Positions 41,787 through 51,630 of a stretch of 64,000 nt of DNA are shown one piece after another. Positions within the stretch are counted from its first letter, which is position 1. Every line of letters starts with the position of its first letter. A program made the position numbers and the translations under genes. Location: NCBI GenBank assembly GCA_030694975.1, contig JAUYTU010000019.1, positions 90,701-154,700 on the forward strand, given 5' to 3'. Origin of the DNA: Erysipelotrichaceae bacterium (GTDB lineage Bacteria; Bacillota_I; Bacilli_A; Erysipelotrichales; Erysipelotrichaceae). The notes beneath the pieces are model-generated. The model was given only the letters and a program-made list of their open reading frames with translations. It did not search any database and was not told the DNA's origin.

Positions 41787-43390
41787 GTTGATGCCCCCAA
41801 TGTCTTTAATTCAATTTTGGTATCGAAGTGCTTCGACAAGTAGTCCAAGTGACGATGGGAAACGCAGATCAAGGTCTTGTCCAAGCTTAACAGTGTATCG
41901 TAAATGTGTTGAGCGGTTTGATCATCCAAGCTGGCGGATGGCTCATCCACAAACAGTACCTCGCGATCATGGTACAGTTCGCGGGCGATACTTATCCGTT
42001 GGCGCTGACCACCGGAGATATTGAGTCCGTCTTGTTCAAGTATGTGATCTTCTTTGGTACTTAAGGTATCGATCCAATCGGATAAATCGACGTCTTGCAT
42101 GACTTTATCGAACTTTTCCTTATTATACGGGGAGGCCAGTATAACATTGTTCTTAATCGAATCATTGAATAAGAAATGTTGTTGACGGATGTAGCCACAG
42201 GTCTTCAGGAAGCTTTCTGTCTGAATAGTTTTCAGTTCATGATTATCGATAATGATCTCACCCTCATAGCTTGAAAGATTTTGGGCTAAGCAGTTGAGCA
42301 AGGTGGTCTTACCGGCTCCGGAAGGGCCTACGATCAATACTTTATCCTTGGGTTTGATCGTGAAGTTCAAATCTTCCAAGATCTTTTTATCTGTATAGGA
42401 AAAAGATAATTTTTTAACGGATAACTTCTCCTTAAACGTCAGTTGCTGAACGGCTTTCGGATTGGATTGCGTTTGAGTGATTCGATTGTAGATATCGATC
42501 GAAGTTTTGAAGCGGTTGATAAAGTTGAATCCGCTGATCATGCTCCAAACCAATTGTCCAATCAAGTTAAAAAGCAAAATGAGAGAAGTAAGGGTTATGC
42601 CATTTTGAATGTATAAGTAAGTCGCATAGATGTAGACAAGCATTTGGAACGTGCCGGCAATCCAGTGATTGAGATTGGATTGAAGTTCATCAATGCGAAA
42701 GGCACGTTTTTTGATGTTCTCCAACGTGATAACGATACTTTCAAACGGTCGTTTGAAATTCTCTTCGACATGGTATAACTTAATGACCTCCATCCCGTTG
42801 AGAATATTGGTCAGTTGAACATTGTAATCCGCATTGGCTTCTTGGGTTTGCCTTTTAGTTTTTCGAGCGATGGGCTCAAACAGTTTGGTTACGGTAAAGA
42901 GAATGATTGAAACTATCAATGTAGCCAAGGCTACCAAGGGAGAGATAAAAAGAAGAACTATTGAACCCAAGATAAAACTGCCAAAGCTGTAAATGATGTT
43001 GAGAAAAGACAGGAAGAAGTCCTTTTCAAAAAGGTTGATATCCGACACTAACATAGACATGTAATGTTCTTTGGGATTCTTTTTAAAACTCTCATACGAA
43101 TGGGTCATGATTTTCTCATACGCCAACGTGCGCACCTGAATGAGGATGTCGCGCATAAAGCCGATTCGCAAGAAACGTGAGAGCATCTGGGTGAAGATCG
43201 GTGTGAAGGCGAAGAATAAAACGATGGCGATGCGCCGCAGAATTCCGGTGGTGTCCACTTCTTCAATGATTCCAAAAGCGTTGGAAAGTGCGAAAGTAAA
43301 AAACAGGCCGCTGATTGTGGTCATAAATGCACCAATCAAATAGAGGGTTAATTGTTTCTTGTTCTTTTTTAGAAGTTGAATTAAGGTCAT
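41783..43390 (-). CDS. ABC exporter half-transporter (first gene of the pair)
   Basis: 535 residues with six membrane helices and an ATPase: Walker A VGPSGAGKTT, signature ISGGQRQRISIAREL, Walker B LFVDEPSASLD, switch His in CVSHRHLDYL. All catalytic residues are intact, in contrast to the MarR-controlled pair at 7895-11390. Ribosome site AAAGGGATATC. It is transcribed from a TTGACA promoter divergent from the second sensor operon; no regulator or bacteriocin gene is adjacent, so the substrate is unknown. Confidence 0.85.
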   Translation of the reverse strand: MTLIQLLKKNKKQLTLYLIGAFMTTISGLFFTFALSNAFGIIEEVDTTGILRRIAIVLFFAFTPIFTQMLSRFLRIGFMRDILIQVRTLAYEKIMTHSYESFKKNPKEHYMSMLVSDINLFEKDFFLSFLNIIYSFGSFILGSIVLLFISPLVALATLIVSIILFTVTKLFEPIARKTKRQTQEANADYNVQLTNILNGMEVIKLYHVEENFKRPFESIVITLENIKKRAFRIDELQSNLNHWIAGTFQMLVYIYATYLYIQNGITLTSLILLFNLIGQLVWSMISGFNFINRFKTSIDIYNRITQTQSNPKAVQQLTFKEKLSVKKLSFSYTDKKILEDLNFTIKPKDKVLIVGPSGAGKTTLLNCLAQNLSSYEGEIIIDNHELKTIQTESFLKTCGYIRQQHFLFNDSIKNNVILASPYNKEKFDKVMQDVDLSDWIDTLSTKEDHILEQDGLNISGGQRQRISIARELYHDREVLFVDEPSASLDDQTAQHIYDTLLSLDKTLICVSHRHLDYLSKHFDTKIELKTLGAST

Positions 43391-43425
43391 GAAGATATCC
43401 CTTTCTACATAATATAAGCATAACT

Positions 43426-43454
43426 ATCGTATTCTATCGTCTGTTGGTTGTCAA
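43426..43454 (-). promoter_or_regulatory. Promoter of the ABC exporter pair
   Basis: Minus strand TTGACA (43449-43454), 17-base spacer, TACGAT (43426-43431). Confidence 0.6.
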
Positions 43455-43537
43455 CACAGGCAAGGCAAACATACAAGAAACTGCTTTCACTAACAGAAAC
43501 ATGTCTTTATATCACATGACAAATATTCATGCCATGG

Positions 43538-43543
43538 TATAAT
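43538..43543 (+). promoter_or_regulatory. -10 box for the second YesM/YesN operon
   Basis: TATAAT with an ATGACA element 16 bases upstream as a possible -35. Confidence 0.5.
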
Positions 43544-43578
43544 CTCATCAAGAAAACATGTTTGTCAGCAGGTGAAAA

Positions 43579-45282
43579 ATGAAAAAAAGCACGAGCATTC
43601 GCGTTAAAATCGCCATCCTCACAAGCATCTTCACGATTGTTCCGACACTCGCGGTGATTGCTTATACAACCATTACTTTACAGAATACGTTGCGCAATGA
43701 GATTGTTGATTCCAACCAGTATCAAATGCAATGGGCGAACCAATTGATCAATGATATTTATTTGCGTGCGGACTCGTTGTTTAATAATATTCAGATTTAT
43801 CCCGATCTTAATGATAATCTCGAATTGACGGCCAGTGATTCGTTGCAAGCACAGTTGGAATCTTATAATTATACGAGGGATTTACTGAACGTTTTTTATT
43901 ACTCCAACTCTCTTTTTATCGATGATCTGGCAATTACCGCCACGAAGAGCGGTAAGAGTTTTTCGATCCGAAGTTCGATTGCCCTTCCCAACTCATCCAC
44001 CGATAATCCGTTGCCATGGGAAGAGGTCAGTATGTATTTTGAGAGCAGTGACAATCGTGTGATCGTGCGTCGACCAATTAAGCGATTTGAAGATCGTACC
44101 ACGGTCGGTTACATTTCCATTCGTTTAAAAGAGGCGGTATCCTCTCAGCTTTTCAACATTCTTCAAATCGATCAGGACAGTGCGGTATTTGTGTTGGATC
44201 AGGATAATCGGGTATTACTTAAGGCAGGGAATATTGAAAATGAGCCACAAGATTATTCGAAGATCGTGGATGGGGAGGATTTTCAGACCCTGGAAAATTC
44301 ATTGGTTTTCTCAACGTCGATTCGAGACGGACTGCTAAGAATTGTCAAAGTAGTTCCGCTTAGCGTGATTAATAACAGTACTCTACGATTGTTTTCCATT
44401 GGATTGGTCTTCTCGTTATCCTTTATGGTGCTTGCGATCTATCTATCCTATCTGTTTTCGTCCAGACTTACAGAACCGATCATATCGTTGGCAAATACCA
44501 TGAAGAATGTGGATATCGATGAGTTTAAGTTAAGAAAAATCGATGAGAACAATGAGATCGGTTTGCTTGAGAATGGTTATAACCTGTTGATGGTGCGCAT
44601 TCGCAATTTGATCGATCAGGAGTATAAGAGTGAAATCGAACTCAAAAATGCGCAGCTCAAGGCTTTGCAAGCGCAAATCAATCCGCATTTTCTTTACAAT
44701 ACGCTTCAAATGATGGGTGGCATCGCTCTTGCCAACAATGTACAAGAGATTTATAGCATTGCCAATACGATGGCAGATATGTTTCGTTACAGTATCAGTG
44801 GGGGAAGTGATTTGGTTTCGATCAACGATGAAATCAAACACACGGAGAATTATCTTTATATTCAGAAACTTCGATTTCAAAATCGGATTCAAGTCGATCT
44901 TTTTTTGGATGAATCGATTTCCAATGTGTTGATACCTAAGTTTACGTTGCAGCCATTGGTTGAAAATGCGTTTGAGCATGGATTATCGAAGAGGACAGAG
45001 GGTGGTAAGTTGGTGATTGGGGTTAAGGAAACCAAGGATCATCTTGAGGTCACCGTTTGGGATAATGGGGAGGGTATGGATGAAGAGCAAACCGAATCGC
45101 TGATGGAGCAGATTCGCAATCATAATCCGTTGGTACCGGGTCAGAATTTTGGCATCGGACTTAAAAATGTCAACGCCCGGCTTCGTTTACTTTTTTCGGA
45201 TGACTATAAGTTTGAAATCAATAGCAAACCGAGGGAGTTTACAGAAGTGAAGCTGTCCATCATTAAGAACTCGGAGGTGTAA
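43579..45282 (+). CDS. YesM-like sensor histidine kinase (second)
   Basis: 567 residues. Membrane helices at about 8-30 and 265-290 enclose an extracellular sensor region; then HAMP, the His box QINPHFLYNTLQMMGG, PLVENAFEHGLSKR, WDNGEGMDEEQ and GIGLKNVNARLRL. It responds to an extracellular cue, most likely the oligosaccharide taken in by the following ABC importer, and phosphorylates the regulator whose gene starts directly after its stop. Confidence 0.92.
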   Translation: MKKSTSIRVKIAILTSIFTIVPTLAVIAYTTITLQNTLRNEIVDSNQYQMQWANQLINDIYLRADSLFNNIQIYPDLNDNLELTASDSLQAQLESYNYTRDLLNVFYYSNSLFIDDLAITATKSGKSFSIRSSIALPNSSTDNPLPWEEVSMYFESSDNRVIVRRPIKRFEDRTTVGYISIRLKEAVSSQLFNILQIDQDSAVFVLDQDNRVLLKAGNIENEPQDYSKIVDGEDFQTLENSLVFSTSIRDGLLRIVKVVPLSVINNSTLRLFSIGLVFSLSFMVLAIYLSYLFSSRLTEPIISLANTMKNVDIDEFKLRKIDENNEIGLLENGYNLLMVRIRNLIDQEYKSEIELKNAQLKALQAQINPHFLYNTLQMMGGIALANNVQEIYSIANTMADMFRYSISGGSDLVSINDEIKHTENYLYIQKLRFQNRIQVDLFLDESISNVLIPKFTLQPLVENAFEHGLSKRTEGGKLVIGVKETKDHLEVTVWDNGEGMDEEQTESLMEQIRNHNPLVPGQNFGIGLKNVNARLRLLFSDDYKFEINSKPREFTEVKLSIIKNSEV

Positions 45283-46338
45283 ATGATGCGTCTTTTGATC
45301 ATCGATGATGAAATGTGGTCGAGAGAAGTGGTTAAGAAACTCCTTCATTTTGATGAGCACTCAATAAAGCTCATTGGCGAAGCGAATAATGGTCTCGATG
45401 GTTTGAAAATGATCGAGAATCTTCAGCCGGACATTGTGATTACAGATATGAAAATGCCAGGTCTTGACGGTCTTGAATTGTTAAGAAAACTGATCATGTT
45501 TCCCAACATTAAAACCGTCGTAATGAGTGGCTTTGATGATTATGAGTATTTGCGTCAGGCGATTCACAGCAAGGCGGTTGAATATTTGTTGAAGCCGATC
45601 AAGGAAGAAGATATTAATGCGGCGATTGAGCGTTGCATCGATGAGCTGCGTGCGAGCAGCGAGAAAGTTCTGAGTTCAAATCGCATCTTCTTGGATGAAC
45701 ATGATCATAATGAGTATCTTCGGTTCATAAGAAAGTTGCAGTTGGTCATTATCAAGAAACAACCGGAACTGGTGAATTCCACGTTGAATGAAGTGATTAA
45801 GTTTAAAAGCATGGTGAAGAGCACTGAAATCATAACGAAACTGAGAGACAATCTATTAAATCAGCTTCAACAATATCTTCATCAACAGAACATGGATTAC
45901 ACCTTCGTTACTTCCAATCAGATCAACGGTACACTCGAAGAGTTGATTGATCAGATTTCTCCGATATTTTTAAAGGTGCTTGAAGATATAAGATTACCTC
46001 GTCAGAAAACGTCTTCGGATATCTCTAATATCAAGAATTTCATCGACCAACATTACATGTATCCGATCTCTTTAGATGATGTGTCGGATGCTTTCTTTCT
46101 GAGCAAAGAGCATGTCAGTCGTTTGTTTCGCAAAACGTATAATGAGAGTGTTACGCAGTATATTTTGAAGAAGAAGATGGAAAGTGCGGCGGATTTGATT
46201 CGTACGTCTCAGTTAAGTTATCGGGAAATTGCGTATCAGTTGGGATTTGAGGATATTTCCTATTTTTATAAGCAGTTTAAGAAGATTTTTCATTGTACAC
46301 CCGGTGAGTATAAGGATTATCATCCAATATCAACATAG
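45283..46338 (+). CDS. YesN-like response regulator (second)
   Basis: 351 residues, shorter than the first regulator because the middle region is reduced. Receiver domain with D55 (VITDMKMPG) and Lys in YLLKPIKEED; the C-terminal AraC-type domain has FFLSKEHVSRLFRKTY and YREIAYQLGFEDISYFYKQF. ATG 45283 follows the kinase stop with GGAGG spanning the junction. It is expected to activate the binding-protein, permease and GH5 genes. Confidence 0.92.
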   Translation: MMRLLIIDDEMWSREVVKKLLHFDEHSIKLIGEANNGLDGLKMIENLQPDIVITDMKMPGLDGLELLRKLIMFPNIKTVVMSGFDDYEYLRQAIHSKAVEYLLKPIKEEDINAAIERCIDELRASSEKVLSSNRIFLDEHDHNEYLRFIRKLQLVIIKKQPELVNSTLNEVIKFKSMVKSTEIITKLRDNLLNQLQQYLHQQNMDYTFVTSNQINGTLEELIDQISPIFLKVLEDIRLPRQKTSSDISNIKNFIDQHYMYPISLDDVSDAFFLSKEHVSRLFRKTYNESVTQYILKKKMESAADLIRTSQLSYREIAYQLGFEDISYFYKQFKKIFHCTPGEYKDYHPIST

Positions 46339-46373
46339 TCCAATCCAAGTTGCAAAGATTGTCCAATGATTAA

Positions 46374-46387
46374 GTTAAGCGCTTACA
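46374..46387 (+). promoter_or_regulatory. cre-like palindrome upstream of the sugar-binding gene
   Basis: GTTAAGCGCTTACA, containing the perfect palindrome TAAGCGCTTA; two bases differ from an ideal symmetric cre. It could bind CcpA or another LacI-family repressor. Confidence 0.55.
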
Positions 46388-46429
46388 TTAAGATATCAGT
46401 GTAGGTTAACAAATGAAAAGAGGGAAACT

Positions 46430-47680
46430 ATGAAAAAATTTATTTTGTTATTAACCGTAAGTTTCATGCTGGTATTGAGTATGGTGGGTTGCGCTAAACC
46501 TGTCGCTGATGAACCGGAAAAAGTTACGCTAAAAGTCTTTATGACTTTCCCAAGATTCCAGACGCAGTTTGAAGCGTATTTCGCGCAGTTCAAAGCTAAA
46601 ATGTTGGCGGAGAAAAACATCGATGTGACCATCGATTTGGAAATGCCGACATCCGATCAGGCAGCTCAAATTCTTAAGGCTCGCTTATCGACCAACGATG
46701 CTCCAGATGTATTCACATTGCATGCAATTGCGGATATTCCGGATTTCTATGAAGCCGGCTATCTGAGTGATTTATCCGGTGAACCGTTTGTCGGTGAATT
46801 GTTGGAAAATGTTAAGGACATCGTTACCTATGATGGTAAAGTTGTCGCATTGCCTTTGGAAAGTTTGGCTTGGGGTTATTTGTATAATAAGGACATCTTC
46901 GCTAAATATGATCTTGAAGCTCCTCAGACCATTACTGAAATGTTAAATGTGGTGAAGGTTCTTAAGGAAAATGGTGAGACGCCGTTCTTATTGGCTTTCC
47001 AAGAATCGTGGATTCCGCAGTTAATGACAGCGTTGGCGATCGGCGGTGTGGTTACCAGTGAAAATCCTGAATTTGTAAATAAGATGAATGAAGGCGATGC
47101 TTCTTATGAAGAAATTGCTAAAATCTTTGACATCATTGATATCATTATGGCTAATGGCACGGATAAACCGTTTGAAGTAGGCAATGCAGCCGCATCGGCT
47201 GACTTCGCAGCTGGAAAAGCGGCGATGTGGGTTCAGGGAACTTGGCAAGCACAAGCGATTCTGGATATTAATCCAAATATCAATATCGGAGCTGCTCCAT
47301 TACCGGTTAGTGACAATATTAACGGTACATTGATCAATTTGTCAGTTTCGACTTCGTTGGCTGTTTCGCCGACAAGTAAGAATAAAGATATCGCGCTTGA
47401 ATTATTGAATTACATTCTTGATAAACAAGCATCTTCTAAACTATTTGAAGAATTGAAGTTCAATCCGGTTGCGAAGTTCCATACCTATGAAACATTCCCA
47501 TGGGCTGATGAAGCCATGTCGTATGTCGCTTTGGGTCGTGGCTATCGTGACTTGTCACTGCCGGGTGCTGTGACGGGAGAACAGGCTAAACTTCTTCAGA
47601 GTTATTATGCTAAAACGATAACGAAAGCTGAGTTCATTCAAACCATTGATGAAGTTTGGGCTAATTCGCTCGGACAATAG
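46430..47680 (+). CDS. Family 1 extracellular sugar-binding lipoprotein
   Basis: 416 residues. Lipobox MVGC; type I carbohydrate-binding fold with LSTNDAPDVFTLHA, LPLESLAWGYLYNKDIFAKY, FAAGKAAMWVQGTW, all hallmarks of the UgpB/MsmE group. It binds an oligosaccharide outside the membrane for the two permeases downstream. A hairpin separates it from the permease genes, as at chvE. Ribosome site AGAGGGAAA. Confidence 0.9.
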   Translation: MKKFILLLTVSFMLVLSMVGCAKPVADEPEKVTLKVFMTFPRFQTQFEAYFAQFKAKMLAEKNIDVTIDLEMPTSDQAAQILKARLSTNDAPDVFTLHAIADIPDFYEAGYLSDLSGEPFVGELLENVKDIVTYDGKVVALPLESLAWGYLYNKDIFAKYDLEAPQTITEMLNVVKVLKENGETPFLLAFQESWIPQLMTALAIGGVVTSENPEFVNKMNEGDASYEEIAKIFDIIDIIMANGTDKPFEVGNAAASADFAAGKAAMWVQGTWQAQAILDINPNINIGAAPLPVSDNINGTLINLSVSTSLAVSPTSKNKDIALELLNYILDKQASSKLFEELKFNPVAKFHTYETFPWADEAMSYVALGRGYRDLSLPGAVTGEQAKLLQSYYAKTITKAEFIQTIDEVWANSLGQ

Positions 47681-47690
47681 ATGATCATTA

Positions 47691-47724
47691 TTGCGGGCTT
47701 GTGAAAATGAGCCCGCAATCTTTA
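47691..47724 (+). terminator. Attenuating hairpin between binding protein and permeases
   Basis: Stem TTGCGGGCT/AGCCCGCAA with a 10-base loop and TCTTTA after it; a partial terminator or message stabiliser. Confidence 0.65.
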
Positions 47725-47744
47725 TAAGGAAATGAGGGAGTAAG

Positions 47745-48611
47745 ATGAAAAAAAGTAATCGCAGTCTGACACTGTTCATCCTTCCAGCATTATTGTTCTA
47801 TGCAATTTTCACATTAGCGCCGGCCTTTGGTGGGATATGGTATAGCTTTACAAATTGGAACGGACTTAATCCAAATTATGAGTTGATCGGATTTCGCAAT
47901 TTTGAAGTGTTGTTAAAGGATAAGAATTTTTTCAATTCGATTTGGTTTACGGTGAAGTTTGTTGGTATTATGGTTGTTCTTCAGAACATCATTGCACTGT
48001 CGCTGGCCGTATTGATTGAGACGCGCTTCAAAACGAAGACGTTGTTTCGGACGTTGGTCTTTATGCCTAACATGATCAGTATGATTATCGGTGGGTTTAT
48101 GTGGATGTTTATATTCACCCGGGCCTTGCCGACCATTGCCAATCTGCTCAATATTGCCGCATTGGATATTTCTTGGCTGGGGGATCCGACGTTTAGTTTC
48201 ATTGCCATAATTATCGTTTCGTTGTGGGGTGGCGTGGGCTATTTGATGATTATCTATATGGCCGCTCTTCAAGGGGTTGCTAAGAATCTTAGGGAAGCGG
48301 CGATGATCGATGGAGCGAATGCGTGGCAGGTATTTAAGAATATTACGATTCCTTCCATTATGCCCGCAATTACGATCGGTGTGTTTGTTACATTGAACAA
48401 TTCGTTCAAAGTGTTTGATGTGGTTTATTCACTGACGGGTGGCGGTCCGGGTCGCAGCACGCAGGTCATTGCGATGAATATTTTTGAAGAGGCGTATAGC
48501 ATGAACAATCGTTTTGGTTATGCCAGCGCAAAGTCGTTAATTCTATTTGTTATCATTCTTGTCATAACGCTGATTCAGTTGTCGATTATGAGAAAAAAGG
48601 AGGTCAATTGA
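47745..48611 (+). CDS. Sugar ABC permease, MalF/LacF type
   Basis: 288 residues with six membrane helices. WYSFTNWNG after the first helix and the EAA loop LREAAMIDGANAWQVFKNITIP (cytoplasmic, contacts the ATPase) are typical. It pairs with the next permease. No ATPase gene is in this operon, which is usual when a shared MsmK/UgpC-type ATPase is encoded elsewhere. Ribosome site GAGGGAG. Confidence 0.92.
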   Translation: MKKSNRSLTLFILPALLFYAIFTLAPAFGGIWYSFTNWNGLNPNYELIGFRNFEVLLKDKNFFNSIWFTVKFVGIMVVLQNIIALSLAVLIETRFKTKTLFRTLVFMPNMISMIIGGFMWMFIFTRALPTIANLLNIAALDISWLGDPTFSFIAIIIVSLWGGVGYLMIIYMAALQGVAKNLREAAMIDGANAWQVFKNITIPSIMPAITIGVFVTLNNSFKVFDVVYSLTGGGPGRSTQVIAMNIFEEAYSMNNRFGYASAKSLILFVIILVITLIQLSIMRKKEVN

Positions 48612-48612
48612 T

Positions 48613-49443
48613 ATGAAAATGAAAACATGGTTGAACATTGTCATATTATTGATTCTCATTGCCTATTCAATTTTCAGTTTGTCTCCCATCATTCTTGCGG
48701 TCATTAATTCCGGCAAAACGCAGGGTGAAATACTGTCAAACATCCTGTCATTACCAACGAATTTTCAAATTTCCAATTACATTACCGCCTTTGAGAAGAT
48801 TAAGTTTTTACGTAGTTTCTTCAATACGCTGTTAGTCGTGGTGATTGGGTGTGGCGGTATTGTGTTTTTCTCTTCGATTGCCGGATATAAGCTGGCAAGA
48901 GTAAAAACGAAGTTAAGTAATTTCTATTATAGTTTGTTTGTATTTTCGATGTTAATTCCATTTCATTCGATTATGATTTCGTTGGTCCGAATTGCCAGAG
49001 TTACCAATTTGCAGGGAAGTTTGGTTGGATTGGGAATTATCTATATTGGCTTGGGCGTTCCGATGGCGATATTTTTGTATACTGGATTTATTCGTTCGAT
49101 TCCGATAGAATTAGATGAGGCTGCACGTATCGATGGATGTTCAGATTTGAGATTGTTTTTCTCTATCATCTTCCCTCAGTTAAAGCCGATTACGGTGACG
49201 ATCATTATTACCAATGCGTTGTGGATGTGGAATGATTTCTTGCTTCCATTGTTAATGCTTCCGAACAGTAAGAACTATACGATCCTGCTTTCTACCAACA
49301 TGTTGTTTGGTCAGTATGGCAATAATGATTGGCCGGCCATTCTTTCAGTGTTGATTATGGCGATGTTGCCGGCCGTCGTATTTTATATGATACTTCAAAA
49401 ATCAATTTTAAAGGGAATTTCAGAGGGAGCACTTAAACAATGA
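48613..49443 (+). CDS. Sugar ABC permease, MalG/LacG type
   Basis: 276 residues, six membrane helices; EAA loop ELDEAARIDGCSDLRLFFSI and the preceding YTGFIRSIP. It starts one base after the first permease stop, with AAGGAGG inside the end of that gene. Its end overlaps the GH5 gene by four bases, so transport and hydrolysis are produced together. Confidence 0.92.
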   Translation: MKMKTWLNIVILLILIAYSIFSLSPIILAVINSGKTQGEILSNILSLPTNFQISNYITAFEKIKFLRSFFNTLLVVVIGCGGIVFFSSIAGYKLARVKTKLSNFYYSLFVFSMLIPFHSIMISLVRIARVTNLQGSLVGLGIIYIGLGVPMAIFLYTGFIRSIPIELDEAARIDGCSDLRLFFSIIFPQLKPITVTIIITNALWMWNDFLLPLLMLPNSKNYTILLSTNMLFGQYGNNDWPAILSVLIMAMLPAVVFYMILQKSILKGISEGALKQ

Positions 49444-51023
49444 AACAGACCGATTTTGTACACACGCAGGGCAGAGATATTATCGATGAACATGGAAACA
49501 AGCTTTTGCTTCGGGGTGTTGGCTTGGGTGGGTGGTTGCTTCCGGAAGGTTATATGTGGAGGTTTCCGAATCAAGGCGATCGTCCCAGGAAAATTGAGAA
49601 AGTCATTGCTTCGTTGATTGGTGAAGAAGAGGCCAATCTTTTTTGGCACAACTATTATGAGAATTACATTGCAAAAGAAGATATTGATAAAATTGCCCAG
49701 GATGGGTTTAATTCCGTAAGAATTCCTTTGCATTGGCGTTTTCTGCTCGATAAAAATCATGAAATCAATGAGAAACATTGGCAACTGCTGGATGAGATCA
49801 TTCAACAGTGCGAGTTACGAAAAGTGTATGTAATTCTTGATTTACATGGGGCTCCCGGGGGTCAGACGGGGGCGAATATTGATGATTGTGAAAATGATAT
49901 TCCTGAGCTGTTTATCCATGAAGTTAATCAGGATTTGACGGTTTTCATTTGGAAAGAGCTGGCAAAAAGATATAAAGACTCACCAATCATTGCTTGTTAT
50001 GATTTGTTCAATGAGCCGGTTCCGGAGTTTCATGGTCAGTATAACGATAAGGTATATCCCATGTATAAGCGGTTAATTGATGAAATCCGTGCCATCGATC
50101 CTTACCACATGATTACTTTAGAAGGTATTCATTGGTCGACGGATTGGTCGATATTTACACATAAGTTGGATGACAATGTTCTTTATCAGTTTCATAAGTA
50201 TTGGAATAATCCAGATGCGGAGAGCTTAAGCAAATTTCTCTTTAAAAGAGATGAGTGGGATGTTCCGATATTTATGGGTGAGGGCGGGGAGAATAATAAA
50301 GAGTGGTATAGCGGTGCTTTTGCGATGTATGAAGATTTGGACATTTCGTGGAATTTTTGGACGTATAAGAAAATGGATACGACCAATTCGATGGTTTCAA
50401 TTATCAAACCGAAGGATTGGGATCGTCTGACGGATTATATGGAGAAAAAAGCAGATCTAAGCAATCAAGAAGCAAAAGCTATATTTTCTGAGTATTTGAA
50501 CAACATTAAACTTGAGAACTGTGTACTGGTCGATGAAGTCGTTAATTATTTGTTCCGTCGTCCGAATATCGAAATTCCGGCTATTTTCTATAATTGGGAT
50601 TCACAAGCAAAAGTTCAAACCTCAAAGGGTTTAAATGTCGGCTACCGATCAGAGGATAATCGCGACATTTTGTTTTTGGATAGCTCGCGAATAAAGCCAA
50701 ACTTCCAACATGGCCGAGGTGAGAGTTGGAAGGATGAGGAGTGGTTGTGTGTAAAGATGCATGAGAATGACTCTTTGCATTATTGGTTTACCTCAACAGA
50801 AAAGCAAGTAATTACATTGAGTCTGACATTACTCAATGAAAAGAATTCTAGAGTTGTGGTTTCATTGAACGAAAAGAAAGTTGACATTGATTTAAACAGC
50901 GTAGGTCATCAAATCGTATATATTACTTCAGATTCGGTTGATATCGGAAAATCGAAGATTCAAGTGGAATTAGTATCCGGGGGAATCAGCTTAATTTCGG
51001 TCAATATCAAAAAAGAACAATAG
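49440..51023 (+). CDS. GH5-family glycoside hydrolase, intracellular
   Basis: 527 residues. A TIM-barrel: LRGVGLGGWLLPEGYMW at the first strand, VRIPLHWRF, acid/base E192 in YDLFNEPVP, and nucleophile E281 in IFMGEGG. The C-terminal part after about 400 is a beta-sandwich-like domain. The start pattern recalls GH5 exo-beta-1,3-glucanases. There is no signal peptide, so it would cleave the beta-linked oligosaccharide after import. The overlapped start (ATGA) ties it to the transporter. Exact linkage is not known. Confidence 0.87.
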   Translation: MKQTDFVHTQGRDIIDEHGNKLLLRGVGLGGWLLPEGYMWRFPNQGDRPRKIEKVIASLIGEEEANLFWHNYYENYIAKEDIDKIAQDGFNSVRIPLHWRFLLDKNHEINEKHWQLLDEIIQQCELRKVYVILDLHGAPGGQTGANIDDCENDIPELFIHEVNQDLTVFIWKELAKRYKDSPIIACYDLFNEPVPEFHGQYNDKVYPMYKRLIDEIRAIDPYHMITLEGIHWSTDWSIFTHKLDDNVLYQFHKYWNNPDAESLSKFLFKRDEWDVPIFMGEGGENNKEWYSGAFAMYEDLDISWNFWTYKKMDTTNSMVSIIKPKDWDRLTDYMEKKADLSNQEAKAIFSEYLNNIKLENCVLVDEVVNYLFRRPNIEIPAIFYNWDSQAKVQTSKGLNVGYRSEDNRDILFLDSSRIKPNFQHGRGESWKDEEWLCVKMHENDSLHYWFTSTEKQVITLSLTLLNEKNSRVVVSLNEKKVDIDLNSVGHQIVYITSDSVDIGKSKIQVELVSGGISLISVNIKKEQ

Positions 51024-51027
51024 AAAG

Positions 51028-51053
51028 AAAAGGGCATCACGTGATGCCTTTAC
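51028..51053. terminator. Bidirectional terminator
   Basis: Palindrome with stem GGCATC/GATGCC and loop ACGT, A-rich before and T-rich after. Confidence 0.75.
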
Positions 51054-51499
51054 TTTGCCAAAAATTCGTTTAATGTATCCACAATGATCTGATGGTCTTC
51101 CTGGGGTTTAAGACCACTGACGCTGATAGCACCGATAACACCGCTGTGCGTCAGAATTGGAAATGATCCTTCCAATAAGGTATAGTCCTCACTGTTAAGT
51201 CCATAACGTGCTTCAAGCAACGGATATTCACCCTTCAGTTTCTCATTTATCCACATGGTACTATGTCCAAACATGAGCACGGAATTGCGCTTACGGATGG
51301 ACCAGTTCATGTTGATGGGATTAGAGCCGGTATGACTGTAGCGGTAGACGACCATGTCGTTCAGATATACTTCAACGGTAATTGGAAGATTTGAATGTAT
51401 GGCCTTATTGGCGATCAGGGTGCCGATATCATAGGCAGTTTTACGGTTGAAATCGTCAAATACATATTGTTTTTCAAGATTTTCGATTTGTTCTAACAT
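51050..51499 (-). CDS. UPF0303/heme-degrading-domain (HbpS/GlcG-like) protein
   Basis: 149 residues, small alpha-beta fold: LIANKAIHSNLPITVEVYLNDM in the first third, then GSFPILTHSGVIGAISVSGL near the end, a strong pattern for the HbpS/GlcG (DUF336, UPF0303) family. Members bind heme or act in sensing; a role here is not shown. Ribosome site CAGGAGA. Single gene, convergent with the GH5 operon. Confidence 0.8.
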   Translation of the reverse strand: MLEQIENLEKQYVFDDFNRKTAYDIGTLIANKAIHSNLPITVEVYLNDMVVYRYSHTGSNPINMNWSIRKRNSVLMFGHSTMWINEKLKGEYPLLEARYGLNSEDYTLLEGSFPILTHSGVIGAISVSGLKPQEDHQIIVDTLNEFLAK

Positions 51500-51630
51500 G
51501 ATATTTGTTCTCCTGTCTTATAGTGAAATCATAACATGAACACATAGTATAATTCATTCGAATTTGCAGAAAATCACTATTTATTTGTACTTTCCTAATT
51601 TACAATATAGTTGTCATGGAGGAGAAGTCT

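Noticed and set aside
40143..43390. Degenerate ATP site in the second ABC exporter pair
   Set aside because: Both chains keep Walker B Glu, switch His and an SGGQ signature; only the D-loop of one chain is unusual.
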